64,000 nucleotides of DNA from CAWAVN01 sp963825075. Its GTDB lineage: Bacteria > Planctomycetota > Planctomycetia > Planctomycetales > Planctomycetaceae. Shown here one piece after another: positions 16,923 through 26,827 of the stretch. The notes under the pieces were generated by a model. The model worked only from the letters and a program-made list of their open reading frames with translations, searched no databases and had not been told where the DNA came from. The stretch is taken from NCBI GenBank assembly GCA_963825075.1, contig CAWGRX010000016.1, positions 88,083-152,082 on the forward strand, written 5' to 3'. Made by a program: the position numbers and the translations under genes. Within the stretch, counting starts at the first letter, position 1; the number at the start of each line of letters is the position of its first letter.

Positions 16923-18855
16923 TTATTTGACGAGCTTGGGCAGTTCGGTTTTGAGTTCGGGGACCGAGGTGCTGCGGCTGATGACGGTGCCGGTTTTATC
17001 GACGAGGAACATCGTGGGCAGGGAGATGATCCCGAACGCTTTGCCGGGGCCGCTTTCCAAGCCGCCCGCTTCGTGGATGTGCCGCCAGGGGACTTTGTGC
17101 TCGGTGATGTAAGGCTGGACCAGATCGGTCGTGGTATCCAGGTTCACCCCCAGGACTTCAAAGCCTTGGCTTTTGTATTGGCCATAGAGCGCGAGAATCT
17201 GCGGCAAGTCCTCGGTGCAGGGTTTGCACCAGGTGGACCAGAAAATCACCAACAGCACTTTGCCGCGATAGCTGGCCGTGTCAATCGTCCCGCCTCCGAA
17301 ACCGGGGCCTTGGAGATCGAGCTTCTTGCCTTGCAGGTTGAGCCGCTTGAGCGCCCGGCCGCTCTTTGGCCGGCTTCGGTGTTTGGATGGGTCTTCACCA
17401 ACTGCTCGTACCACTTGGCGGACTCATCTGTTTTGCCGGCGAACTCCTGGGCCATCGCCAACTGGAACAACGCCTCGGCGGTTTCCGGTGCCGACGGATG
17501 CGCCGTGGCGAAAGATTTGAGTTGGGCCAGCCACCAGGTTTGGAGTTCCTGGCGTTGTTCGTTGGTGAGTTGGGGCTTTTGCAAGCTGGTCGCATATTGC
17601 GACATCAGCGCCGATAGCCGACGTAGGCGAGCATCTCGTCGTTGTTTTTCTGTTTTTTCGCGTCGGCTTCGATTTTTTTGAGCCGGGCCAACCCGTCGGG
17701 AAATTGCCCGGTCTGCACGGCCGCCGTCAAGCCGTCGATCAATTGCTTCGTCCACTGTTCGCGTTCGGCATCCGTGCGGGCAAGTCCCGCGAGCTCCTCG
17801 AGCAGATCCGCCCGTTTGCGGTTGTAATCCGCCAAGGCTTTAGGACCGGCGGCTGGCGAAGGGGCATCGGAATCGAGCTTTTGCAGCTGCTCCAGGAGCT
17901 TACGGGCTTCCGGGGAAATATCGCTCGGCACGCCGGCGGACACCGGAGCGGAGATCCCGCTGGCGGGTTGAATCAAAATCCCCGTCGCCGCCACTTGCGG
18001 GTTTTCGCCTTCCAGTGGCTGCGGGATCTGCGTCAGCTTCCAGGCATCGCCCACGCGGACCATCTCGCCGAGTTGAATCAATCCCGCTCGCTGATTGTTG
18101 TCCACGATGCCCATTGCATTCTCGTAAACAATCAAATCCGCCGAGGCTTTGCCCTCATCTTGCGGAATGACGCCCGGACTGGCGCTGTCGAACCGCATCC
18201 ACTTGGTGCGGGAGTTGAGGACTTTGGAGATTCCCGTGATCTTTCGCATCTTGGCGGCGGGGGAATCCACGGCCCCCAACAACTGCTTGGCCACGTCCTC
18301 TTCGATGCCCAGCGTTTTGATGTCGCCAGGCGCGATCAGCACCGTCTCCAGAGTTTTGACGTCGCCGGCGATCATCGACTCGACGGCAAGCCGGCCGGCT
18401 TCTTCGGGGGAAATCATTTTCCAGGAATCGATCTGGCCGTCCTCGTTTTTGTCCAGACCCCAGCGAGTGCCGGCGGTGTTCAGCCAGCGAGACTGATCGA
18501 CTTTGTTGTTGTTATTGGAATCGAGGTCGCGGTACACCTCGATGCCCTGGTTGAAGTATTGCCATTGGTCGACCACGTTGTCGCCGTCGGTATCGGAGAA
18601 CCGCCGGAGCAACTGCCCCTCCGGTCCATACACCACCCAGCCGGACGCTTTGCCCCGGCGTTCCACTTTGACCTGGCATTTGGCATACTCGTCCTCGGCG
18701 GGCGTTTCGTACTCGACCCACTTTTTCTGCACGGGCTGAAACGACAACGCCAACTTCGGCGAAGGCGGCTCGGCCGCGGACGTGTTCCCGGCCGCTCCCA
18801 ACAGCAGCGAGGCGAAAATCAACATTTGGGCGAACAGGCAAATGGAGTGACGCAT
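16923..18855 (-). CDS. TlpA-type thioredoxin protein with EF-hand-like loops, two frameshifts
   Basis: Starts at the ATG at 18855 with a signal peptide (MRHSICLFAQMLIFASLLLG, cleaved near SAAEP). A block with three calcium-binding-type loops follows (DTDGDNVVDQW, DLDSNNNNKVDQS, DKNEDGQIDSW). Next are a long helical region with TPR-like segments and a C-terminal thioredoxin domain with the redox motif WCKPC and the cis-Pro region SLPTMFLVDKTGTV. It should work as an extracytoplasmic thiol-disulfide oxidoreductase. Two frame breaks split it: near 17610 (after EMLAYVGY, continuing as LSALMSQYATSLQ) and near 17360 (after HPNTEAGQRAAG, continuing as ALKRLNLQGKK). Each needs a single-base correction. 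Full length is about 640 aa. Confidence 0.82.
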
Positions 18856-18995
18856 CCCTCGGACTCCGTTTTTCTTGATACTTTGAGCGGACGGGCGATA
18901 GACAAATGTTGGCCAGCCTTCTCGCCGGCACTTTTGGGATTCTAGCGAAAAACCGCAATCCAGGTCACGACCAGTTTTCCCCGTGATTAAAATCA

Positions 18996-20736
18996 GGGTG
19001 CACGTCAGCTTTTGTTGGTTTTGGGTTTCGTGAAAAACGTCAATAGCGGTAATCGACGTTTTTTGGGAAGATGCGGGAGTTGTGGTGGTCTGGTGAAGCA
19101 GTTTTTTTCAAAGGAGCGGTCATGGACGATCGGTTGGAAGAACTCCAAGCAGAATTTTCCCAGTCGTCGAGGCGGACGGCGGAACTCAAAGTTGAGTTGG
19201 ATTATGCCCAAGGAAAAATCGTTCGCGGCAGCATTCCCCACTACATTTTGATTGAACGCGCCGCTCACGAAGTGGGGCAGGCGGTCTCGCGGATGGCCCA
19301 AGAAATCCACATGGACCGCTTGGCCAGCGAGCAACCCCCCCAGGCCCGCTGCCCCGGTTGCGGAGGCGCGTGCCAGTTGACACCCGCGAAACGCGAGGTC
19401 ACGTCCATCGATGGCGAGGTCTCGCTCCAAGAACTCAAAGGCCACTGCCCAAGATGCCGGCGGGATTTTTTTCCCGATGCGAGAACTTTTGGGCTTTGAT
19501 GCCCGCGAACTCACGCCCGGCGTGGTGCGGAAAATCGTGAAGCTCGCGGCGGAAACCCGGTCCCACAAACGGGCCGCGATTGCGCTCTCGGAAGCCGACG
19601 TATTCACCTCGGCCAAGACGGTGGAGCGAGTGGTCCTCGATGTGGGCGGGGAGTTGACCGAGCGACGCGATGCCCCCCAGTCGTCCTCCCCGTTGGCGAA
19701 CCGGCCCGAAAACGTTCCCGCCTTGGCGGTGGTGGAATGCGACGGCGGACGCATCCGCACCCGCCAACCAGGGAACGGTCCTGGCGTGACATTGGAGGGT
19801 AAGGGCTGGAACGAAACCAAAAACGCCTGCCTGATTCGGGCGGACCACAAAACCTTCGACGAAGATCCAAAGCCCGATCCGCCGGCCTGTTTCCTGGAAC
19901 CGAAGCATGTGGCGAAGATCGCCGAGACCGAAGCCTTGTCGGTGGCGGCCCCGCTTCCCAAAGACGAAGCGTTCCCCGATAAAGAGGATCCCGACGAGGC
20001 GTTAATCCCGCCGATGGATTGGAAGCCCAAACGTCAAGTCCGCACGGTGCTCTCCAGTATGGCCTCGTCCAAAATCTTCGGCCGGCAGATGAAACGCGAA
20101 GCGAAAGAGCGGCGGTTCTTCGAGGCGAAAGCCCAAGCGTTTTTAGGCGATGGCCTGCCTTGGAACTGGTCGATCTGGCAGCAGAATTTTCCCGAATTCA
20201 CGCCGATCTTGGACTTCATTCATGTCTTGAGTTATTTGTTCCTCGCCGCCAAAGCCGTGCATGAGGAGCACGATCCGCAAGCGGCTTGGGATCAATATGC
20301 CGTCTGGATGACCGGATGCTGGCGGGGCGAAGTCGATCAAGTCTTGGAGGAGTTGTCCGCCTGGCAAGAGCGTTTGGGGCACCCGCCGGACGAGGCGAAA
20401 CCCACGGACCCGCGTCAAATCGTGGCCACCACGCTGGGCTATCTCACGAACAACCGCGAGCGGATGAAATACGACGAGTACCGCCGGCAGGGATTGCCGA
20501 TCACCACGGCTTGGATGGAATCGTTGGTGAAAGAGATCAACTACCGGGTCAAAGGCACGGAAATGTTCTGGAACAACCCCGCGGGAGCCGAAGCGATCCT
20601 GCAAGTCCGCGCCGCCGCCTTGTGCGACGATGACCGCTTGGCCCACCATCTGGAAACCCGCCCGGGATTCCCTTACACCAGAAAACCCAAACCCGCCAAC
20701 TTAAAATCCGAAAAAATCAAAAGCTGACGTGCACCC
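18996..20736 (+). mobile_element. ISKra4-type insertion sequence, 1741 bp, complete
   Basis: Perfect 19-bp terminal inverted repeats: GGGTGCACGTCAGCTTTTG at 18996-19014 and its complement at 20718-20736. It holds one transposase in two overlapping frames. No target duplication is visible: the 9 bp on the left (ttaaaatca) and right (atgaagcgc) differ. The right end lies 8 bp from the stop of the pilin-like gene, and the left end is about 140 bp upstream of the TlpA-type gene. Confidence 0.85.
19122..20727 (+). CDS. ISKra4-family transposase, two overlapping frames
   Basis: First frame starts at the ATG at 19122, 5 bp after AAAGGAG. It has a helical start, then a zinc ribbon (CPGCGGAC..CPRC) and ends at 19499. 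The second frame joins at the run of seven T (19466-19472) and carries the catalytic part: FDARELTPGVVRKIVKLAA, VVECDGGRIRTRQPG, ILDFIHVLSYLF, and AWMESLVKEINYRVKGTEMFWN. A +1 (or -2) shift at GATTTTTTTCCC gives the continuous family sequence CRRDFFP..GFDARELTPGV. That would be made by ribosomal frameshifting or by RNA polymerase losing one T. Whether it is programmed is inference, but the same arrangement recurs in the other copies here. Confidence 0.82.
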
Positions 20737-20744
20737 ATGAAGCG

Positions 20745-21086
20745 CTATTCGCCGCTGGATACGTTCAGGATGCTGATAGCGGGCAGGCGCTGGGGCGGGA
20801 AATCGTCGTTGAAGCCGGGGCTACAGAAGTCGGTGTTGTCGAGAAACACGGAGCCGTTGATCGTTCCGCTGGAGGTGGTCACCCCGCAAAAGCTGAAGCT
20901 GTGGTTGATGTCGCCCACTGCGGTTGCCACGTCCGCGAGTTCATAAGCGACCGCCGTCCGCAGTGTGCTCAGTCCGGCGATGCCGCCGATCACGACGAGC
21001 ACCGTCAATAGGACCAGTTCGGAACTCACAACAAATCCGAACTCGTCCTTCAGCAGTTTGGCAAAGAGTGAATTGGATTTGGGCAT
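20745..21086 (-). CDS. Flp/pilin-like membrane protein
   Basis: 113 aa from MPKSNSLFAK (ATG at 21086). The N-terminus is short and charged, then Glu-Phe-Gly-Phe at the head of a hydrophobic helix (FVVSSELVLLTVLVVIGGIA), like a class of short type IV/Flp pilins with a cleavage site before the helix; a soluble, Ser/Thr/Gly-rich C-terminal domain follows with two Cys (FCGV, FCSPG) that may form a disulfide. Planctomycetes have many such single-helix proteins. It ends only 8 bp from the right end of the insertion sequence at 20736, and the final residues (VSSGE) look natural. No pilus assembly genes are nearby. Confidence 0.6.
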   Translation of the reverse strand: MPKSNSLFAKLLKDEFGFVVSSELVLLTVLVVIGGIAGLSTLRTAVAYELADVATAVGDINHSFSFCGVTTSSGTINGSVFLDNTDFCSPGFNDDFPPQRLPAISILNVSSGE

Positions 21087-21179
21087 GGAGAGTCTCATGA
21101 AAAATGGCTACGCTAGAGTGTTCCAAGTTGCGGGCGAGTTTCGATGCTAAGGACCGTTTCGAAAAATAACTGTCCGAAC

Positions 21180-21244
21180 ATCAGCCGGAACGCACTAGCG
21201 TCCGGTTATCTCCGTAAACCGGGGCTAGCGCCCTGCGGCTAATA
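21180..21244. repeat. dispersed palindromic repeat, copy 4
   Basis: Begins ATCAGCCGGAACGCACTAGCG, ends GCTAGCGCCCTGCGGCTAAT, with CCGGTTATCTCCGTAAACCGGGG between. It lies 27 bp beyond the stop of the PEP-CTERM gene. Confidence 0.75.
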
Positions 21245-21271
21245 AATGCGCCCATTATTTATCGAGCAATC

Positions 21272-22237
21272 CTAACTGGTGTAAGCGGTCAAAGGTTTTC
21301 GGCGGAATCTCTTGCGGGAAACGAAACCTAGCGACGCTAGGCCCGCCAGCAACATCGCCAGCGAGGAAGGTTCCGGGACCGAAGAGGTGGGGGAACTTGT
21401 CGCCACCACTAAATTGTCAAAACCGAACCGGTCGTAGGTGTTAATGTCCATCCCACTACCGACGGCGGCCGACAACCGGACTTGCGAGATGGGCGCATCG
21501 CTGGTGAAGCCGAAAAACAACAGCGAAGCGTTCAGCCTTCCTGTGGGCGTGGAGATCGGATCGAAAGGATGCGGCATCCCGAAACTCGTCACCGCGCCGT
21601 TCGCATCCGTGACGTCGATGTGCACCTGGCCGTTGAAATCGCCGAAGTCCGTTCCGAAAAAGCCCAAGGCATCAACGGGCGTGTCATGAAAATCGATCAG
21701 AAAATTGAGGTCCACCGTATTCGTGTCGAGATACTGAGTGCCGCCGATGGGAACCGTGACCGGAAATCGGCCCGCACAATTATTGACGGCGTCGATTACC
21801 GAGGTGGCGGGATTCGCGTCGGAAAGCGTGATGTCCACGAGAATTGCAGGGCTGGCCGTCAAGGTGGCCGAGATGGGAATCGACCCCATTCCAGGGGCCA
21901 GGCGTTGGAAGTTCAAATCCAACGAGATGTTGGTGGGATCCTTTTGAGCGCCGATACCCGTGAAGTCGCTTCGGCCCCGGTTTTCAAAATCTTCGATGCC
22001 GAAATCGGAAGAACCCAGGGCGGTGATAAAACTGTTATAACCGGCCAGGGAGTTTGTGGTGCCCGGCAAGTCCTGATTCACTGTCTGGGTCCCCGTCACA
22101 AGGTCGTCGATGATGGTGCCCGAATTGTCCATGCTGTCGATGCCCGTGGCATAAAACGTCAACATCCCCGCCGAAGCAGAGTGGACAAAAAAGAGGACCG
22201 CCAATCCGACACTCAGAATTCTCCCCGAAGTCAACAT
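21272..22237 (-). CDS. PEP-CTERM sorting domain protein
   Basis: 321 aa from the ATG at 22237 (MLTSGRILSVGLAVLFFVHS), chosen because it begins a clean signal peptide (about 1-24); an earlier ATG at 22441 would put 68 residues in front. The mature protein is a beta-rich secreted domain with no enzyme motif. The C-terminus has the exosortase sorting signal: VPEPSS, then a hydrophobic helix (LAMLLAGLASLGFVS), then a basic tail RKRFRRK. Such proteins are cut by exosortase and usually glycosylated. No exosortase gene is in the window, but the FeeM-like acyltransferase at 23884 belongs to a family seen with exosortase systems. Confidence 0.9.
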   Translation of the reverse strand: MLTSGRILSVGLAVLFFVHSASAGMLTFYATGIDSMDNSGTIIDDLVTGTQTVNQDLPGTTNSLAGYNSFITALGSSDFGIEDFENRGRSDFTGIGAQKDPTNISLDLNFQRLAPGMGSIPISATLTASPAILVDITLSDANPATSVIDAVNNCAGRFPVTVPIGGTQYLDTNTVDLNFLIDFHDTPVDALGFFGTDFGDFNGQVHIDVTDANGAVTSFGMPHPFDPISTPTGRLNASLLFFGFTSDAPISQVRLSAAVGSGMDINTYDRFGFDNLVVATSSPTSSVPEPSSLAMLLAGLASLGFVSRKRFRRKPLTAYTS

Positions 22238-22549
22238 GGGATTGCTTTCAAATGGAAACGCGCCCGCGTTTTGTGTGGAAACTATGCCGGGTAAGAATGC
22301 AAACCCTATTCCCGACGGCCGATCAATGGGGGAATTGATCCAGGAACGGGCCGGCATTCGTGAGTCGCGCCTTACGTCCGGCACGATCGCCGCAGATGGT
22401 CCATAGCGGGGGCCGAAGTCCCTCCCCGCGGCCCAATTCAACGGAAGAAAATGCCGCGGCGGGACACGGGTTGGCCAAGTCGATTGCCGATGGCAGACCG
22501 GACGTGCAAACGCCGGTCAACAGGGCGGGGGAGGTGTATCTCGCAGGAA
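22238..22549. other. intergenic stretch upstream of the PEP-CTERM gene
   Basis: About 310 bp on the 5' side of the PEP-CTERM gene and the 3' side of the sigma factor gene. No convincing ORF or RNA. It is expected to carry the PEP-CTERM promoter, but I cannot mark it. Confidence 0.35.
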
Positions 22550-23197
22550 TCACTTTGCAGAATCGGCATCTTCGTCAAAATGCTTGCGGATTTTCACCAT
22601 TTGCCGCCGCACGTGCCGTTCGGAACACTCCAGTTTCTGGGAGACTTCGTGATTGGTGTAGCCCATCAATTTCCAAACGACGATCGAGCGGTCTTCTTCG
22701 GAGAGCGACTCCAGCAGTTCCTCAAGGAGGAGGTCGAACGCGTGAAACCCCAGTTCTCCGATCACATTGTCCAAATCCCAATCGCCTTTTCCAAAGGTGG
22801 ACTTCAGGTCGCTTTCCGAATAGACTTTTCCTCCGCCCCGCTTTTGCCGCGAGCGGTATTTAAGAAAATCTTTGGCCTGGCGGACCGTGATTTTCGACAG
22901 AAACGCCCACAGCCCAAACCGGTCCATGTCGAAGGCGGCCTTATCTTTCGTTGCCTTGGTCCAGAACTTCACGAGGGACTCTTGAGCCGCGTCCTCGGCA
23001 TCCTGGTAGCTGCCCAGAATTCGATTGGCCACCCGCACCAACCGAGGGAAAAACAAGTCCCAAAACTCTTTCGTTTTGGCCTCATCGACATTGCATAAAC
23101 CCTGCAACAGCAATGTGATCGATCCCGGCGGCTTGCGATGGGGGCGATTTACCCCCGGCAATTTGGTTTCCGGCGGCTTTGACTTTGACGGATTCAT
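22550..23197 (-). CDS. extracytoplasmic-function-type RNA polymerase sigma factor
   Basis: 215 aa from MNPSKSKPPETK (ATG at 23197). Sigma region 2 contains FWDLFFPRLVRVANRILGSYQDAEDAAQESLVKFWT, the usual -10 recognition helices. A linker carries DFLKYRSRQKRGGGK. Region 4 has LESLSEEDRSIVVWKLMGYTNHEVSQKLECSERHVRRQMVKIRKHF, an HTH. The basic N-terminal tail and the length match planctomycete-type ECF factors. It lies upstream of the PEP-CTERM gene on the same strand, 312 bp apart, so it could control it, although no anti-sigma factor gene is adjacent. Confidence 0.9.
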   Translation of the reverse strand: MNPSKSKPPETKLPGVNRPHRKPPGSITLLLQGLCNVDEAKTKEFWDLFFPRLVRVANRILGSYQDAEDAAQESLVKFWTKATKDKAAFDMDRFGLWAFLSKITVRQAKDFLKYRSRQKRGGGKVYSESDLKSTFGKGDWDLDNVIGELGFHAFDLLLEELLESLSEEDRSIVVWKLMGYTNHEVSQKLECSERHVRRQMVKIRKHFDEDADSAK

Positions 23198-23883
23198 CAA
23201 ACGTCCTCTCGAGAGAGTCCAAATCGGTGGGCGACGAAAAGAGGACATTTCAAACAGATTTGGAAAATCGGTAAGTTTTCTTGTCCGCTCCTTTCTGGTG
23301 TTTGTCGTTTATCCTATAAACCCCGACTGGGTTTTTCCGATTTCACCTACACCCTTTTCATCCATTCACTGAAAAACAAAACACGTACCAAGACCGAGGG
23401 CCTCCCAAACTTTTCACGACATTGCTCCCTGATTCTCCATCATGATCCTGTCAGAATGAACGGCGTCGTCATCCCCCCAATCGGGACAGACGGAGCGGAT
23501 CGCCCCGTTGTCAAAGCGATTCGATTCCGACTTGCCCATCCAATCCGCGCCTGTGTTCAAAATCGCATCTGCCTTTTGTCCCTCATGGTCGAGTGTTAAG
23601 AAGTCGAAACATTCCTTACGACCCGCCGAATGCGTTCCTGCCCCGCTCCGTCCGCCGCTTTTTTCGAATCCGCTCGAAATTGAAGATTGATTTTCAAAGG
23701 GGTCCGGGCAGGATGCAATCTTCCCGTTTCACCTATTTCCATTCGCCGGTTTCCGCCGATTTTATATCGAGAGGCACGAAAGTCGCTCTCACTCGCTTTC
23801 CCCTCTCGAACCGGAAATCCCGATTCTATAGAATCTTATGCATTTCTGCTCTCTCTTCCCTTATTCTTGCGTGAAGACTTCCC
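23198..23883. other. 686-bp region without a recognisable gene
   Basis: Divergent promoter region for the sigma factor (minus) and the FeeM-like gene (plus). The short frames in it have poor composition. I see no strong hairpin, tRNA or repeat. AT-richer than its neighbours, which fits regulatory sequence. Confidence 0.4.
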
Positions 23884-24642
23884 ATGACGCAACTCCTCTC
23901 CCCCCCTCCGCGGTTGTCAAATCTTCAAAATCATCCTCTTGAATACCGGATTGCCAACAGCAAATGGGACCGGCTGGCTGCGTTTCGGCTCGTTTACGAG
24001 CATTATCTCGAAACGGGCTTGATCCCTGCCAATCCGTTTCGCTACCGGATCACGCCGTACCAATTGCTGCCTTCAACCCAGATCTTCCTGGCGGTGCAAA
24101 ACGATCGCCCCGTGTGCACGGTGAGCCTGGTGGAGGACGGAGGCTTGGGACTGCCGATGGAGAGCATCTATCACGAGGAGGTCGCCCTTTCGCGGAACCA
24201 GAAACGTTTTGTGGGTGAAGTGTCCTGCCTCGCGGGGTGTCCGGGGAATTTTCGCAGTTTTCTGCCGATCTTCGTGCAGCTCACGCGGCTGATGGCTCAG
24301 TACGCCCGCAAGAACGGCATGCACCAGTTTCTGATCGCCGTGCATCCCAAGCATGCAGGCTTCTATCAGCGTTTCATGGGCTTCGAGCAGATCGGTCCGG
24401 TTCGCGAATACCCATCCGTGCAAAACGCCCCCGCGGTGGCGTGCTGCCTGGACTTTGAGCGGATCGACCGGGAGCGTCCCAAATGCTGGTATGATTTTTT
24501 TGGGACGCCGCTTCCCGAATCCCAATTGGAAACCGTCCCGATGACCGATGAAGAGTTCAAGGATTATCAATTGATCGCCGAATTCCAAGAAACCGAAGCC
24601 GCGGCGATTCCTCCCCATCTTCTACCCCAAAGGGCCGTTTAG
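23884..24642 (+). CDS. FeeM-like N-acyltransferase (GNAT fold)
   Basis: 252 aa, ATG start (MTQLLSPPPRLS). The layout fits the N-acyl-amino-acid synthase FeeM and the PEP-CTERM/exosortase-associated acyltransferases: a substrate region with VYEHYLETGLIPANPF, a beta core with IFLAVQNDRPVCTVSLVEDGG, then RFVGEVSCLAGC, the helix VQLTRLMAQYARKNGMHQFLIAVHPKHAGFYQRFMGFEQIGP. These enzymes transfer an acyl chain, often from acyl carrier protein, to an amino group. The PEP-CTERM gene at 21272 makes an exosortase link plausible. No signal peptide. It is followed by a PilZ gene on the same strand. Confidence 0.82.
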   Translation: MTQLLSPPPRLSNLQNHPLEYRIANSKWDRLAAFRLVYEHYLETGLIPANPFRYRITPYQLLPSTQIFLAVQNDRPVCTVSLVEDGGLGLPMESIYHEEVALSRNQKRFVGEVSCLAGCPGNFRSFLPIFVQLTRLMAQYARKNGMHQFLIAVHPKHAGFYQRFMGFEQIGPVREYPSVQNAPAVACCLDFERIDRERPKCWYDFFGTPLPESQLETVPMTDEEFKDYQLIAEFQETEAAAIPPHLLPQRAV

Positions 24643-24657
24643 GATCACCCGAGGCAT

Positions 24658-24735
24658 AGTTGTCGCATTTATTAGCCGCTGGGCGCTAACGGGCGCTGGC
24701 CCCGGTTCATGGGAACAACCGGTGGCTAGAGCCAT
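24658..24735. repeat. dispersed repeat, degenerate copy 5
   Basis: GTTGTCGCATTTATTAGCCG then CTGGGCGCTAACGGGCGCTGGCCCCGG and a partial GAACAACCGGTGGCTAG arm. It lies between the acyltransferase and PilZ genes. The leading GTTGTCGCATTTAT.AGCC is shared with the copy near 13230. Confidence 0.6.
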
Positions 24736-24796
24736 GCCGCTCAGTTATTTCTCGAACAATGTAGTTCACTCCGCGATTGGCAAAGAAATTTGATCT

Positions 24797-25162
24797 ATGC
24801 AAGCAGCATCTCATTACGGGGGGCCGGAACGGCGGAGTGCTCCCCGGCATCCGTTGGAAGCTCCGATCACCGTCTTGTATCCCCGCTTTTGGGATGAGAA
24901 AGACTTCGACAGCCTGCTGGGCACGACCCGCAACCTCTCGGAAGGGGGCGTCTGCTTTTCCGTGAACTCCCGAATCCCCCGCCGGGACGTCGTGTTGCAC
25001 ATCGACTATCAGGGCATGGGCGCGGAATACGTCGTGGGGACCATCGTCGCGGAAATCGCCGACGACGAAGGGACGTGGGAATATCACTGCCAAATCCAGC
25101 GCACCCTGGGCACCGTGGATCCCATGTCGGTCTTCAGTTCTTCCTGGTCCGACTGGCAATGA
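24797..25162 (+). CDS. PilZ domain protein
   Basis: 121 aa, ATG start. The PilZ c-di-GMP-binding signature is present: ERRSAPRHPLEAPI (the RxxxR box, residues 11-24) and TRNLSEGGVCF (the N/DxSxxG box, about 44-54). The rest forms the beta-barrel (HIDYQGMGAEYVVGTIVAEI). It should bind cyclic di-GMP and act in a signalling output, such as exopolysaccharide or motility control. It stands alone after the FeeM-like gene, convergent with the QEGLA gene, which starts on the other strand 60 bp beyond. Confidence 0.9.
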   Translation: MQAASHYGGPERRSAPRHPLEAPITVLYPRFWDEKDFDSLLGTTRNLSEGGVCFSVNSRIPRRDVVLHIDYQGMGAEYVVGTIVAEIADDEGTWEYHCQIQRTLGTVDPMSVFSSSWSDWQ

Positions 25163-25225
25163 AGCAACCCGGCTGAGTCACACTTTGTGGCCTCTGCTCC
25201 TCTGTGGCCTTTGCCCCTTTCCTCA
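25163..25225. repeat. degenerate TGTGGCCTCTG repeat between convergent genes
   Basis: TTTGTGGCCTCTGCTCCTCTGTGGCCTTTGCC occurs in two partial repeats (TGTGGCCTCTG and TGTGGCCTTTG) in the 63-bp gap between PilZ and the QEGLA gene. It matches the low-complexity intergenic repeats seen in many environmental bacterial genomes. Confidence 0.4.
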
Positions 25226-26522
25226 TCAGAGAATGTTGGCGAAATCCGCTTCCGCGCGGCCGAGATCGAGGCGGTTTAAGAAATTGGAATAGCACATCCA
25301 CGCCGTGAGTGCATTTAAATCCGAGACCTGCGGCGGCAAGTATTTCGGTTGGGCGAGTACGCCTTCTTCCGCCAGGTGCGAGAGCGTCCGCATGTCCTCC
25401 AACGTCGTCTTGCCGCAGAACAAGAGCGGAATCCGGTCGAGCAGCCCCTTGCGGACCGCCAGGCGGATGTAGTTGTAAATCAGAATAAAGCCTTTGCTGT
25501 AGCTGATGTCCTTCGTAAACGGCCCGCCCTCCGGCGTGCTGCCCCGAAACACGCGCATCGTGTTGGAAAAGCTCTCTTCCTCGCCTAAGCCCTGGCTCGC
25601 GGAAAAACTCGAACACATCGCGGAACGTGGCCCCTTCCTCGGCGAGGCTCACCGCGCGGATGCGGTTGGTCACCCGCCGGAGCCGGGCCGGATGCGAAGC
25701 GAATGCGAAAATCTCCATCACAATCGCCAGGCCTTCCTGGGTGATCGTTGCGGACGGTGGGCCTTTGCTGAGGAACGTGCACACCGGCTGGCTCATCCCG
25801 TTGAGCGTCGTCCCCACGTGCACCCAGCCCTCGTGGACTTCCAACAGCCGGAGGTCCTGCATGTTGAACCGGGCTTCTTTGCGAATCTTGAGGTAATCGG
25901 TGCCGGCGGCGGCATCGGAGACAATGCCGTCGCTCAGCATCACGCGGATCGGCCGATCGGGATCCGGAAAAGCCTGGTTCAGCCGTTCTTGCAGAATCGC
26001 GACCGCCTCCTCGCCGGTGATGTTTTTTTCCTGCGTCGGGAGGGTCGCTTTCTGGTCGATCTTGCCGAGCGCTTCGGACATCATCACGCCCAGGTCCGCC
26101 AGCGTCGGATCGCCCGCGTGAAACACGTCGCTGGCGGATCCGTAAAGCTGCTGCGAATAGCTGGCGAACTCCGGCAACCCGCGGGCTTCGAGCATCCGCA
26201 CGACGATGCGGTACTCGTGGCACATCCGCCGCAGGATCACGCCCACCGGACTGAATTGTCCCAATCGCCGGCTGACCTGCCGCTCGAGTTCGTGAAACTC
26301 CAGCCGCTTGGTCACCGGATCGAACGCCAACGGCCGATTTTCATAATAGGCTCGGTCCACCGCAGGCTGCTCCTTGCAGCCGCTTTCAAAAAATTGCTTT
26401 TGAACGTCGGTGTCCCATTTGATCGCGTCCAGAATCCGAATCGGCCGCTGGGCTTCGACGATCTGGTCGGACAGTTCGCGAATGGTTTTCCGGTAGGTTT
26501 CTTTGTTGAGTTCGGACGGCAT
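25226..26522 (-). CDS. QEGLA-motif / DUF1704 protein (putative metallopeptidase), frameshifted
   Basis: ATG start at 26522 (MPSELNKETYRKTI). Family features: HEGWVHVGTTLNG (His-Glu motif, about residue 228) and, after it, QEGLAIVMEIFAF (about 260), which give the family its name (flavohemoglobin-expression-modulating QEGLA proteins; DUF1704, MATCAP-like peptidases). The frame breaks near 25590: DVFEFFREP changes phase. An extra C in GAGCCAGGG explains it, as removal gives REQGLGEEESFSNTMRVFRG, and the protein then ends with DLGRAEADFANIL at 25226. Full length about 431 aa. Substrate unknown. Confidence 0.85.
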
Positions 26523-26827
26523 GGAAGTCGGGCTTTCGGAAATCGGCGCAAGAAAAACCGAGAACGGCGAATTATATCGACTTTCCGAAAATCCAGAATA
26601 AAGAAATTGCGTCTGCCTTGCTTCCCAGTGCAGACGAAACGCAACTCGCCCGCCATCGCGAAACGCCCCTGAGCGGCTCCTCGACAAAACGGTCGTCATA
26701 ATCCATTTAACCAAAACGGTTTACGGAGAATTGACTGCGGCGGCGAATTGCCCTTTCTGTGAAATTGCCTGCCGATTATACTCCCGGCGAGGCCTGATCT
26801 TGACTTGACAAGGGGGAAGGATTTCCG

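Noticed and set aside
18996..20736. Target duplication for the first ISKra4-type element
   Set aside because: The 9 bp on each side (ttaaaatca and atgaagcgc) differ. It may have been lost by mutation or rearrangement; I do not claim one.
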